Assembly (NCBI GenBank): GCA_017441585.1
Contig: JAFRWW010000031.1
Coordinates: forward strand, 1 to 48,510
Source: Lachnospiraceae bacterium
GTDB taxonomy: Bacteria > Bacillota > Clostridia > Lachnospirales > Lachnospiraceae
Direction of reading: 5' to 3'
Length of the DNA: 48,510 nt
Shown: piece after piece, positions 18,301 through 26,905 of the stretch
Position numbering within the stretch: position 1 is the stretch's first letter
Layout of the letters: each line of letters opens with the position of its first letter
Program-made: the position numbers and the translations under genes
The notes under the pieces: model-generated
The model's database searches: none
What the model was told of the DNA's origin: nothing
What the model saw: only the letters and a program-made list of their open reading frames with translations

Positions 18301-18563
18301 GAAAGGTAAACAAGATAAATCAGGAATCTCCCACGGTCATGGACCTTATTTTGGGACACAGGATCGATCTGGTGGTGGACACTCCCACACAGGGGCGTGA
18401 CAAGCACAGGGACGGTTTCCTTATAAGGCGTGTATCAATAGAGACAGGAATACACTGCCTTACGTCCCTGGATACGGTGACAGCTCTGCTGACCAGCATG
18501 GAGAGTGCACATGACAGACTTTCCGTTATAGATATAGCTTCGGTAAAGAACCGTTCACTATAA
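15345..18563 (+). CDS. carB: Carbamoyl-phosphate synthase large subunit
   Basis: 1072 residues, the usual length. Builds carbamoyl phosphate from bicarbonate, ammonia and two ATP. The two homologous ATP-grasp halves are obvious: [21 protein letters not shown] near residue 10 and [20 protein letters not shown] near residue 560, with paired [18 protein letters not shown] and [18 protein letters not shown] motifs. The oligomerisation domain lies between them. The last 130 residues are the MGS-like allosteric domain ([26 protein letters not shown]), which in other species binds UMP or ornithine. The start has a weak ribosome site (AAAAGGACAAAAACAAGGA). Confidence 0.97.
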   Translation: [1072 protein letters not shown]

Positions 18564-18588
18564 TAAAGATTTGTGATATAATGATTTT

Positions 18589-20835
18589 ATGGATAGATTT
18601 AAGTCATTCATAAAAAATAATACCGACACCTTCAGACTGATGGTACTGCTGTTTTTTATAGTGGTTTTATTGGTCGTGTTTCATGTCGTCTCTTTGAACC
18701 GCATGGCGGACATCGAAGTGAAAAGAGATATGGAAATGGATACAAAGGTGGCTGTCTGTGTACTGGACAATAAACTGTCCGGCCTGGGCAGTCTGGCCAA
18801 ACAGGGGGCCGCGGCCGTAGCCAGAGTCAGCGAAGAACATGACTCCGTGGAGTTTGCCATAGATAAGTTGTTGGATACGTATGTATATGCCGAGCAGTTT
18901 GATGAATGTTACTATCTGACTGCGGACAAAAAGCTGTACATGCAAAACGGCCAGCTTCTGCCCATAAGCGATGATCAGATAGAACGTATCTGGTCAGAGG
19001 AAGATGAGCCCCATTCCTACAGGCTGCTGTCCGATTTGGGGATCGGTTCGTCCGTTTTTTATATGGCCAGTCCGTCATACATAGGCGATAAAAAGATAGG
19101 ATATTTTCTGGGAGGCCTGACTTCATCCTACAGATTTTCGGAAGAAACCTCGACCTATATGGAGCTTGAATCCAATATCTTCCTGATCGATAAGGATGGT
19201 CATGTCTTTGCCGAGATCGACAAGGCTCAGGACAGCAGTATAAGTAATCTCAATAATCTGTATTCATATCTTGAAGGCAGCACGGTGAAGAATTCGAATG
19301 AACCGGTCGCCGGCTGTTTTTCGACCGGTGGTAACGGATATAAGATCATTTCCTATGATGGAAAAGAATATGCGGCGGCTTATTCGGAAACATTTATTAC
19401 CCCGGGCTGCAGTATAGTGAGCATCATGGAAAAGGATGAATTCTTTATATCCTTTGTCAGTCAGAGAAAGAAAGAGATCCTTATCATGATGATAGATGTG
19501 CTCATAATCTTTATCACCATGCTCTGTATGTTTTTACATACCTTCAGAAAGGAAAGGACTCTGGAGGATGCCCTTTGCTATGATTCGCTTACCGGTACCC
19601 TTACACGTGAGTATTTCAAAAAGAGTGCTACCGAGCTTTTGCAGAGCAATAAGATCGATTATTGCGTCGCAGTTATAGATATAATCGGATTCAGATATAT
19701 AAACGAACTCTTCGGCAGGGAGAGAGGAAATGAGATCATAAAGCTGCTGGCGGAGCTGATCCAGGAATCCATAGGATCCAGGGAACTGGTGGCCAGACGT
19801 CATGCGGAATGCTTTGAAGTGCTGGTGGCGGACTCTGACAGTTTAAAACTGTCCATCATAGACATTTCCGAAAAACTAAAGGCCTTTGCGATAAACGTGG
19901 ATGTGACCTATCCCGTGATCGTCAGGGCAGGTATAGCCAGGACCACAGAAAAGAACCGTGATATCATGGATCTGGTGGATAAGGCGAATGCAGCCAGAAA
20001 GGCCGTAAATCCCAAGCTGGACGTGCCTATCATGGATTATGAGGATGTGCTTCAGGCGGATATCAGGCAGCGCGAGGAAATAGAGGCGGCCCAGGAGGCA
20101 GCCATGGAGCATGGCGAGTTCAAGGTGTTCCTGCAGCCTAAGATGGATGTGCAGAAGAATCAGCTGGCCGGTGCAGAGGCTCTGGTGCGTTGGATAAAGG
20201 TGGATGGCACCATGGTATATCCCGATGAGTTCATGGCGGTATTCGAAGCGAACGGCTTCGTGGAGAGACTGGATTTTTATATGCTGGATCAGGTGTGTAA
20301 GATGCAAAAACGCCTGGAGGCAGAGGGCTATGAACTGGTACCAATTTCGGTAAACCAGAGCCAGATGCTGCTCAAGAATCCCAACTATGTGGAAAAGGTC
20401 ATGGATGTGTTAAAGGCAAATGACACTCCCAGAGAGCTGATCGAACTGGAACTTACCGAGACCGCTTTCTTCGGAGATACGGAGCGCATGGTGGATATCA
20501 TGAACCGCTTAAGGGATGAAAGGTGCAGGATAGATATCGACGATTTCGGTTCGGGTTATTCTTCTCTTAACATGATAAAGGATATCCCCTTCGATATACT
20601 GAAGATAGACAGGATGTTTTTCTCGGATTCCAATTCCGGCACCGGCAAGATAATCCTGGAGAAGATAGTGGAGATGGCTCAGGCTATGGGCGTTGACTGT
20701 ATCTGTGAAGGCGTGGAGACTCCGGAGCAGGAGGATCTGCTGCGCAAGATCGGATGCAGATATGCACAGGGTTATCTGTACTCGAAGCCGATTCCGATGG
20801 AAGAGTTTATTGAGAAGTTTATGAGGAAAAAGTGA
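18589..20835 (+). CDS. Membrane-bound GGDEF-EAL protein, probable cyclic-di-GMP phosphodiesterase
   Basis: 748 residues. A transmembrane helix at about 15-36 and a second at about 296-317 bracket an extracytoplasmic sensor domain of roughly 260 residues (Cache-like by layout). A GGDEF domain (about 330-490) follows, in which the catalytic loop reads RRHAECFEVL instead of GGDEF, so diguanylate cyclase activity is unlikely. The EAL domain (about 505-748) keeps AGAEALVRW, ELTETAFF, DDFGSGYSSL, KIDRMFF and CEGVET, the metal and catalytic motifs of active phosphodiesterases. The protein should hydrolyse c-di-GMP in response to an external signal, with the dead GGDEF possibly acting as a GTP-binding regulator. 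Starts 25 bases after carB. Confidence 0.92.
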   Translation: MDRFKSFIKNNTDTFRLMVLLFFIVVLLVVFHVVSLNRMADIEVKRDMEMDTKVAVCVLDNKLSGLGSLAKQGAAAVARVSEEHDSVEFAIDKLLDTYVYAEQFDECYYLTADKKLYMQNGQLLPISDDQIERIWSEEDEPHSYRLLSDLGIGSSVFYMASPSYIGDKKIGYFLGGLTSSYRFSEETSTYMELESNIFLIDKDGHVFAEIDKAQDSSISNLNNLYSYLEGSTVKNSNEPVAGCFSTGGNGYKIISYDGKEYAAAYSETFITPGCSIVSIMEKDEFFISFVSQRKKEILIMMIDVLIIFITMLCMFLHTFRKERTLEDALCYDSLTGTLTREYFKKSATELLQSNKIDYCVAVIDIIGFRYINELFGRERGNEIIKLLAELIQESIGSRELVARRHAECFEVLVADSDSLKLSIIDISEKLKAFAINVDVTYPVIVRAGIARTTEKNRDIMDLVDKANAARKAVNPKLDVPIMDYEDVLQADIRQREEIEAAQEAAMEHGEFKVFLQPKMDVQKNQLAGAEALVRWIKVDGTMVYPDEFMAVFEANGFVERLDFYMLDQVCKMQKRLEAEGYELVPISVNQSQMLLKNPNYVEKVMDVLKANDTPRELIELELTETAFFGDTERMVDIMNRLRDERCRIDIDDFGSGYSSLNMIKDIPFDILKIDRMFFSDSNSGTGKIILEKIVEMAQAMGVDCICEGVETPEQEDLLRKIGCRYAQGYLYSKPIPMEEFIEKFMRKK

Positions 20836-21117
20836 TTGATACATATATAATTTATGATACGCTCAATCATGTTTCCAATCAATGTTCGCTACCGCTCTCG
20901 CTCGTGAAATTCCTCGGTTTCCCGCGCCAAAATTGAACTATGCGAAAATTTTAAGCGGGACCCTCCTCGGAACGGCAACGGATACTAAATTCAGACTGCG
21001 CTTCGCTTGTCTTCATTAAGTACCGGCCTATTTCAATACGCTCACTTTTGATTGAAAACATGCTTTCGCTGATTTCTATCAGTGCATATAGAATATAGTA
21101 AAGTAGGGATTTTGATT
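20836..21117. other. Structured gene-free region upstream of argS
   Basis: No protein-like frame. CATGTTTCCAATCAA (20868-20882) and TTGATTGAAAACATG (21048-21062) pair in 14 of 15 positions across the whole region. Inside, TCCCGC plus AAAATT (20920-20934) pairs with AATTTT plus GCGGGA (20947-20960) around a 12-base loop. Short motifs such as CGCTCTCGCTCGTG and CTTCGCTTG recur. It could be a structured RNA or a degenerate mobile repeat; there is no T-box or known riboswitch motif. Confidence 0.5.
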
Positions 21118-22899
21118 ATGAAAACAATACTTGAATTATTAACGGAAAAGACAGCCGCAGCCTTCGAGGCGGCAGGCTATGACAGCGCGTTGGGAAGGGT
21201 GACGGTGTCGAACCGGCCGGACCTTTGCGAATACCAGTGCAACGGTGCCATGGCAGGAGCGAAGCAGTATAAGAAGGCACCCTTTGCCATAGCACAGGAG
21301 GTGGCAGAGAAACTTTTAGAGTGCGATGCCTTCTCCTCGGTGGAGGCCCTGCCTCCCGGATTTTTGAACCTTAAGATAAAGGAGGACTTCCTGTCCTCCT
21401 ATCTTCTTGATTGCGCAAAGAGTGAGAAGATGGGACTTAATCTCCCTGACAGCGCTCTTAAGATCATCATCGATTACGGCGGACCGAATGTGGCCAAGCC
21501 CCTTCACGTGGGACATCTTCGCTCGGCGGTGATCGGCGAGGCAGTGAAGCGTCTTTGCAGATTCTGTGGACATGAGGTCATCGGTGACATCCACCTGGGG
21601 GACTGGGGTCTGCAGATGGGACTTATCATACATGAGCTGTCTTTGCGTAAGCCGGAGCTTCCTTATTTTGATCCCGCCTTTGACGGCGAGTATCCGGCTG
21701 AGGCACCCTTTACTTTGTCGGAGCTGGAGGAGATATATCCCGCGGCCAGCGCGAAGTCCAAGGAGGATGAAGAGTACAAGGCGGCAGCCATGAATGCCAC
21801 CTACAGGCTGCAGCATGGCGACAGGGGATGTCTGGCTCTGTGGCAGCATATCATGAACCTGTCAAAGACAGATCTTAAAAAGAATTACGATAAGCTCAAT
21901 GTTTCCTTTGAACTGTGGAATGGGGAGTCCGATGTGGACAGCCTGATCCCCGCCCTAATAGAGCGGCTTGACGCCACGGGCCTTCTGTATGAGAGCGAGG
22001 GCGCAAAGGTGATAGACGTAAAGGAAGAGAGTGATACAAAGGAGATGCCGCCCTGCATGATACTTAAATCCGACGGGGCTTCCCTCTATGCCACCACCGA
22101 TCTGGCTACCCTGGTGATGCGTATGGATGAGACCGATCCCGACCGTATCATCTACGTGGTGGATAAGCGTCAGCAGATGCATTTTGATCAGGTCTTCAGG
22201 GTAGCAAAAAAGACAGGTATAGTACCCGAAAAGACCGAGCTTAAATTCATCGGCTTCGGTACCATGAACGGCAAGGATGGCAAGGCCTTTAAGACCCGTG
22301 AGGGCGGTGTGATGCGTCTGGAGACCCTTCTTGGAGATATAAAGGATACCATGCGCAAAAAGATGGAGGAGAACAAAAACGCCTCAGACAAGGATGCGGG
22401 ATATGACATAGACGAGACCGCGCAGATGGTGTCCGTGGCAGCGCTTAAGTACGCTGATCTGTCAAACCAGGCCACCAAGGATTATGTTTTTGATATGGAC
22501 AGGTTCACCTCTTTTGAGGGAAACACCGGTCCTTACATCCTGTATACCATGGTGAGGATAAAGTCCATCTTAAAGAGATGGCAGGATGAGACGGGAGGCG
22601 ATCCGGCATCTGCGATCCTTAAGGGGGCCAGAAGTCCTCAGGAGAAGGATATACAGATGAGACTTGCAGGTTTTAACGCCATGATGGCAGGAGCCTATGA
22701 GGAACTGGCTCCCCACAGGATATGTGCATATATCTATGAACTGGCTGATTCCTTTAACAGCTTTTATCATGACACAAAGATAATGGCTGAGGATAATAAG
22801 GACGTTCAGAGCGGATGGATCGCTCTGCTTTATCTTTCGCTTAAAGTATTTGAAAGCTGTATAGATGTCCTGGGCTTTGAAGCTCCGGACCGCATGTAG
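21118..22899 (+). CDS. argS: Arginyl-tRNA synthetase
   Basis: 593 residues from the ATG at 21118 (preceded by AGTAGGG). Charges tRNA-Arg with arginine. The N-terminal ~110 residues are the ArgRS additional domain for tRNA contacts. The class I motif is HVGH (130-133) in KPLHVGHLRSAVIGEA. The catalytic core continues through GDIHLGDWGLQMGL and ends at the KMSKS-like loop GKAFKTREGG. The C-terminal DALR anticodon-binding domain includes GPYILYTMVRIKSIL and HRICAYIYELADSFNSFYHD. An in-frame ATG at 21082 is rejected for lack of a ribosome site. Confidence 0.96.
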   Translation: MKTILELLTEKTAAAFEAAGYDSALGRVTVSNRPDLCEYQCNGAMAGAKQYKKAPFAIAQEVAEKLLECDAFSSVEALPPGFLNLKIKEDFLSSYLLDCAKSEKMGLNLPDSALKIIIDYGGPNVAKPLHVGHLRSAVIGEAVKRLCRFCGHEVIGDIHLGDWGLQMGLIIHELSLRKPELPYFDPAFDGEYPAEAPFTLSELEEIYPAASAKSKEDEEYKAAAMNATYRLQHGDRGCLALWQHIMNLSKTDLKKNYDKLNVSFELWNGESDVDSLIPALIERLDATGLLYESEGAKVIDVKEESDTKEMPPCMILKSDGASLYATTDLATLVMRMDETDPDRIIYVVDKRQQMHFDQVFRVAKKTGIVPEKTELKFIGFGTMNGKDGKAFKTREGGVMRLETLLGDIKDTMRKKMEENKNASDKDAGYDIDETAQMVSVAALKYADLSNQATKDYVFDMDRFTSFEGNTGPYILYTMVRIKSILKRWQDETGGDPASAILKGARSPQEKDIQMRLAGFNAMMAGAYEELAPHRICAYIYELADSFNSFYHDTKIMAEDNKDVQSGWIALLYLSLKVFESCIDVLGFEAPDRM

Positions 22900-22931
22900 A
22901 TAATGTAGATTCTCATTGCTGAGAGGTGTTT

Positions 22932-23915
22932 ATGTTTTATCTGTTTTCGATGGCTTCGATCATCATCGGGCTGCTGTTGGATCTTATAATAGGAGACCCG
23001 GAGGGCTGGCCCCATGTGGTGAGACTGATCGGCGCTTTCATAGAATATCTGGATGAAAAGATCAGGGTGATGATGGGAACCACTCCCAGGGAAAGGAAAC
23101 TTGGGGGGATTTTATGCTGGGTGCTGGTGATGTTTGTGACCATAGGTCTGTCATCGGGCATTCTGTATGTCTGTTGGAAGATATCTCCCCATCTTTATCT
23201 GGTCGTGGCATCCATAATCTGTTTTGAAGTCCTTTCCGTAAAGGCCCTGAAGCAGGGGAGCCTGGCAGTCATGGAAAGGATAGACGCAGGAAATCTTCCC
23301 GCAGCCAGAAATCTGCTTTCCATGATAGTGGGCAGGGATACTTATGAACTGGATGAGAAGCATGTGATCATGGCCACAGTGGAGACCGTGGCAGAGAATA
23401 CCTGCGACGGCTGTGTGGCGCCTCTGTTTTATCTGATGATCTTCGGTCCTGTGGGCGGACTGGCCTATAAGGCTGTAAACACCATGGATTCCATGCTGGG
23501 ATACAAGGATGAGAAATACATTGACTTCGGATTTTTTGCCGCCAAGGCGGATGATGTGGCGAATTTCATCCCCGCCAGGCTTTCTGCGGTTTTGATGATA
23601 GTATCCGCATTTTTCTTAAAGCTGGACTGGCAGGGCGCCGTGGAGATATTCAAAAGGGACAGATTTAAAAGTGAGAGTGTCAACGCGGGCCAGACAGAGA
23701 GCGTCTGCGCAGGCGCTCTGGGGATACAGCTTCTGGGAGACGCCACATATAAGGGAGTGCTTCATAAAAGACCTCTCATCGGTTACGGTATCAGGGAGTG
23801 TGACTCCGATGACATAGACAAGACTAATGACATGATGTACCTTACGGTGATCCTTACGGTGATCCTGGTCATAATCTGGAGGGTTGTATGTGCAAAACTG
23901 TTTCACTTGATATAA
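22932..23915 (+). CDS. cbiB: Adenosylcobinamide-phosphate synthase
   Basis: About 327 residues, integral membrane. Attaches the aminopropanol (phosphate) arm to adenosylcobyric acid late in cobalamin synthesis. Recognised by LLLDLIIGDPEGWPHVVRLIG at the N-terminus, VETVAENTCDGCVAPLFY in the middle and YKAVNTMDSMLGYKDEKY. Several hydrophobic segments, as in the family. AGAGG lies five bases before the ATG at 22932; a GTG at 22926 overlaps that site and is unlikely. The 3' end overlaps cobT by 28 bases, indicating translational coupling. No cobalamin riboswitch fits in the 32-base gap to argS. Confidence 0.94.
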   Translation: MFYLFSMASIIIGLLLDLIIGDPEGWPHVVRLIGAFIEYLDEKIRVMMGTTPRERKLGGILCWVLVMFVTIGLSSGILYVCWKISPHLYLVVASIICFEVLSVKALKQGSLAVMERIDAGNLPAARNLLSMIVGRDTYELDEKHVIMATVETVAENTCDGCVAPLFYLMIFGPVGGLAYKAVNTMDSMLGYKDEKYIDFGFFAAKADDVANFIPARLSAVLMIVSAFFLKLDWQGAVEIFKRDRFKSESVNAGQTESVCAGALGIQLLGDATYKGVLHKRPLIGYGIRECDSDDIDKTNDMMYLTVILTVILVIIWRVVCAKLFHLI

Positions 23916-24949
23916 AAGCAAGAAGACCTTCCCAGAGTGCCATGAACGAAGCCATGGGCAGATGGAACCTCATCATGAAGCCCCTTGGATCCCTGGGTGA
24001 GTTCGAGAAGATGATCGTGAAGCTGGCCGGGATTTACGGCACGGCGGATTTTGATATAAAGCACAGGTGCGTGCTGGTGGCCTGCTCTGATAACGGGGTG
24101 GTGAGCGAGAGAGTGACACAGTCCGAATCGGCGGTCACGGCCATCATCGCCAAGGAGATGGCTCTGGCAAAATCCAACATAAACGTAATGGCAAGGGCTG
24201 TGGACGCGGATACTTTCGTCATAGACATGGGCATGGTGGAAGAGGTAAAGGACTATGCCATAATCGATATGCATGTGAGAAGAGGCACGGACAATATAGC
24301 AAAGGGTCCGGCCATGAGCATAGAGGAGGCTGCAGAGGCTGTAAAGAGGGGCATCGCGCTGGTGGAGAGGATGACCAGCGTGGGATACCAGGTGGTAGTG
24401 ACGGGCGAGTGCGGCATAGGAAATACCACCACTGCCAGCGCTCTGGCTGCAGTCATTCTGGATATGGATCCCGCAGCTGTCACCGGCAGAGGCGCCGGAC
24501 TGACTTCAGAGATGCTCAGGCATAAGATAGAAGTCGTACGACAGGCCATAGAAGTGAATCAGGCTACCAGGGAAGATCCTCTTTTGCTTTTATCAAAGCT
24601 GGGAGGCTTTGACATAGCTGCCATGGTGGGCATGTTCCTGGGAGGAGCCATATACGGAGTCCCCGTCATAATAGACGGCTTCATTTCCTCCGTGGCTGCC
24701 AATCTGGCCTGGAGGATAGAGCCTCTGGCAAAGGAATATATGCTGGCCTCACATATGTCTGAGGAAAAGGGAGCCGCGTTTTTACAGAACCAGATGGGAC
24801 TTAAGAGCGTGCTCCATGCGGGGATGCGTTTGGGTGAGGGCACCGGAGGTGTGTGCCTGCTGCCGCTTCTTGACATAGCCATGGCGGAGTTTACAAAGGC
24901 TCACAGATTTTCGGAGACGGATCTGAAGGCTTATGTGGAGTTGATATAA
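23888..24949 (+). CDS. cobT: Nicotinate-nucleotide--dimethylbenzimidazole phosphoribosyltransferase
   Basis: 353 residues. Activates the lower-ligand base (for example dimethylbenzimidazole) as its alpha-riboside phosphate. Motifs: RWNLIMKPLGSLGEFEKM near the N-terminus, GECGIGNTTTASALAAV, GRGAGLTSEMLRHKI and the C-terminal RLGEGTGGVCLLPLLDIA containing the catalytic glutamate. Full family length. The start overlaps the end of cbiB, so the two are expressed together. A weak AT-rich hairpin and repeat sequence follow, and the cobalamin genes then resume after a MATE gene. Confidence 0.95.
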   Translation: MCKTVSLDIKARRPSQSAMNEAMGRWNLIMKPLGSLGEFEKMIVKLAGIYGTADFDIKHRCVLVACSDNGVVSERVTQSESAVTAIIAKEMALAKSNINVMARAVDADTFVIDMGMVEEVKDYAIIDMHVRRGTDNIAKGPAMSIEEAAEAVKRGIALVERMTSVGYQVVVTGECGIGNTTTASALAAVILDMDPAAVTGRGAGLTSEMLRHKIEVVRQAIEVNQATREDPLLLLSKLGGFDIAAMVGMFLGGAIYGVPVIIDGFISSVAANLAWRIEPLAKEYMLASHMSEEKGAAFLQNQMGLKSVLHAGMRLGEGTGGVCLLPLLDIAMAEFTKAHRFSETDLKAYVELI

Positions 24950-25010
24950 ATCAGGAGTTATTTTTTTTATTCTGATTTTGGTAAGTTTGATTTTTTGTCA
25001 TTTTGATTTT

Positions 25011-25080
25011 TGTCATTCTGAGCGAAGCGAAGAATCTTGATAGAATAGATCCTTCGTCGTTTCACTCCTCAGGATGACAG
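25011..25080. repeat. Two dispersed-repeat copies in inverted arrangement
   Basis: A forward copy (TGTCATTCTGAGCGAAGCGA at 25011-25030, then AGAATCTTGA) faces a reverse copy (GATCCTTCGTCG..., ending CTCAGGATGACAG at 25080), so the pair can fold into a long hairpin. The last bases, AGGA at 25071-25074, sit six bases before the MATE ATG and could act as its ribosome site. Confidence 0.85.
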
Positions 25081-26562
25081 ATGCGTATAACATACATGAA
25101 CAACAGCAGTAAAAAGAATAGTAACAATAGCGGTACTATCGATAATATCGACAGCAATACCGGCAGTAACACCGGCAAGAATATCGGTAACAGCAGAAAA
25201 AAAGGATCCCAGCAATACGATCTTTTGACGAATACGCCTGTGTTCCCGCTGATAGTGAGGCTGTCCATACCGACTATCCTCAGCATGCTCATTACAAATA
25301 TATATAATCTGGCGGACACTGCTTTTGTGGGGAGACTGGGCAATTCAGCCAGCGGTGCCGTGGGTATAGTTTTTGGATTTATGTCCATTCTGCAGGCGGT
25401 GGGATTTATGTTCGGCCAGGGCTGCGGAAGCATACTCTCCAGGCGTGAGGGCGCAGGCGATTATAAGGGGGCATCGAGAGCCGCATCAATAGGCTTTTTC
25501 GGGGCTCTGTTTTTTTCTTCCCTCATAGCCGTCACCTGCTTTGTTTTTCTGGAACCGCTGATATACATGCTGGGCTCCACGCCCACCATCTACCCGTACG
25601 CCAGAACCTATATCACCTGGATACTTCTGGCAGCACCCTGCCTGGTGAGCAGCTTCACCATGAATAACATCTTAAGGTATGAGGGCAAGGCATCCATCGG
25701 TACCATAGGCATGATGACTGGCGCCATCTTAAACATGGTAGGGGATCCCATCCTTATCTTTGGTTTTAAACTGGGAATAGCGGGTGCGGGAATTTCCACA
25801 GCCGTATCTCAGATAATAAGCTTCAGTATCATGCTCAGCATGTTTCTGAGGGGAAAGACCCAGGCGAAGCTTTCCTTTAAACTGCTGATGGAATCGAAGG
25901 ATTTTCTATTGACCGAGTTTTTTGACATCGTGGGGACGGGTTTTCCTTCGTTGCTTCGCCAAGCCCTTAACAGTGTGTCTACGGTGATCCTGAACTCAAG
26001 TGCCGGATTGTACGGGGACGCCGCGGTGGCTGCCATGAGCATTGTCACCAGGGTTTCCTTCTTCGTGTTCTCGCTGGCTCTGGGCATAGGACAGGGCTTC
26101 CAACCCGTGTGTGCCTTTAATTACGGTGCGGGAAAAATAAACAGGCTTAGAAAAGCGTATAAGGTGACTCTTGTGCTGGCCGAGGTGGTGATGGTGATCA
26201 TGTCCGTTCTGGTGCTCATAAATCCCGAAGCCGTCATCAGGCTTTTCAGGGATGACGACCAGGTGGTGGCCATGGGAGTGAGAGCATTGAAACTGCAGGT
26301 GACCTCACAGGTTTTCCTGCCGTTTTGCATGGTGAACGAGATGAGCATGCAGAGTACGGGACGAAAACTTGGGGCGTCGGTTCTGTCCTCCACCAGAAGC
26401 GGGCTTTTCTTTATACCGGCACTTTTGATACTGCCAAAGCTGCGTGGCTTTGCGGGTATCCAGGAGGCCCAGCCTCTGGCCATGGTGCTGTCACTTATCC
26501 CCGCTGCCTATTTTGCAAACAAACTGTTTAAGGAGCTTAGATCATTTAATGAAAAAGTTTGA
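25081..26562 (+). CDS. MATE-family multidrug/metabolite efflux transporter
   Basis: 493 residues with about 12 membrane segments. Cation-coupled antiporter of the MATE (NorM/DinF-like) superfamily. Recognised by PLIVRLSIPTILSMLITNIYNLADTAFVG, GFMFGQGCGS and the mirrored second half beginning FFDIVGTGFPSLLRQ, with GIGQGFQPVCAFNYGAG. The first 45 residues are an unusual Asn/Ser/Gly/Lys-rich low-complexity tail (NNSSKKNSNNSG, NTGSNTGKNIGN) not normal for the family. The start could be 25081 (using AGGA from the repeat) or the ATG at 25096. It lies between cobT and cobS and overlaps the next gene by 14 bases. Substrate unknown. Confidence 0.9.
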   Translation: MRITYMNNSSKKNSNNSGTIDNIDSNTGSNTGKNIGNSRKKGSQQYDLLTNTPVFPLIVRLSIPTILSMLITNIYNLADTAFVGRLGNSASGAVGIVFGFMSILQAVGFMFGQGCGSILSRREGAGDYKGASRAASIGFFGALFFSSLIAVTCFVFLEPLIYMLGSTPTIYPYARTYITWILLAAPCLVSSFTMNNILRYEGKASIGTIGMMTGAILNMVGDPILIFGFKLGIAGAGISTAVSQIISFSIMLSMFLRGKTQAKLSFKLLMESKDFLLTEFFDIVGTGFPSLLRQALNSVSTVILNSSAGLYGDAAVAAMSIVTRVSFFVFSLALGIGQGFQPVCAFNYGAGKINRLRKAYKVTLVLAEVVMVIMSVLVLINPEAVIRLFRDDDQVVAMGVRALKLQVTSQVFLPFCMVNEMSMQSTGRKLGASVLSSTRSGLFFIPALLILPKLRGFAGIQEAQPLAMVLSLIPAAYFANKLFKELRSFNEKV

Positions 26563-26833
26563 TCATACCTTTTTTCAAAACAGGGACTGTGAATATTTTC
26601 CCTGCCATGGCGGTGTAAGTGAAGAGGAGTTTAACTGCCTGTTCTGTTACTGCCCCCTGTACTGTCTGGGGGATAAGTGTGGCGGTGACTTTTCCTACAC
26701 TGAGAAGGGGATAAAGAACTGTAAGACATGCTCCAAACCTCACAGGGCGGGAGGTTATGAGTATGTGCGGCTTAAGTTTGACGATATCAGGGAAGTTATA
26801 AAGAAACTTAAGAAAAAAGCCGGCGATGCATGA
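26549..26833 (+). CDS. Cysteine-rich small-domain protein (cobalamin-cluster associated)
   Basis: 94 residues with nine cysteines (14, 19, 30, 33, 35, 39, 44, 58, 61) in the order CEYFPCHG, CLFCYCPLYC, C, CKTC. This fits the zinc-finger-like Cys-rich small domain (PF04071), usually found in cobalamin or corrinoid gene clusters. Presumably binds a metal or an Fe-S cluster; no reaction is established. The Lys-rich C-terminus (IKKLKKKAGDA) is exposed. The start at 26549 overlaps the end of the MATE gene, and cobS follows, so it belongs to this block. A longer frame starting at 26444 lies inside the MATE gene and is not credible. Confidence 0.85.
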   Translation: MKKFDHTFFQNRDCEYFPCHGGVSEEEFNCLFCYCPLYCLGDKCGGDFSYTEKGIKNCKTCSKPHRAGGYEYVRLKFDDIREVIKKLKKKAGDA

Positions 26834-26905
26834 TGCCTTAGGACATTGGCGAAGAATCTTTATTCACGGAACACATTGACGCAATCAAATTATGCGAGAC
26901 ACAGA

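Noticed and set aside
22900..22931. Cobalamin riboswitch before cbiB
   Set aside because: The gap of 32 bases is far too short, and no B12-box-like motif is seen in the end of argS.
26444..26548. Longer N-terminus for the Cys-rich protein
   Set aside because: It would overlap over 100 bases of the MATE coding sequence, and the family begins close to the ATG at 26549.
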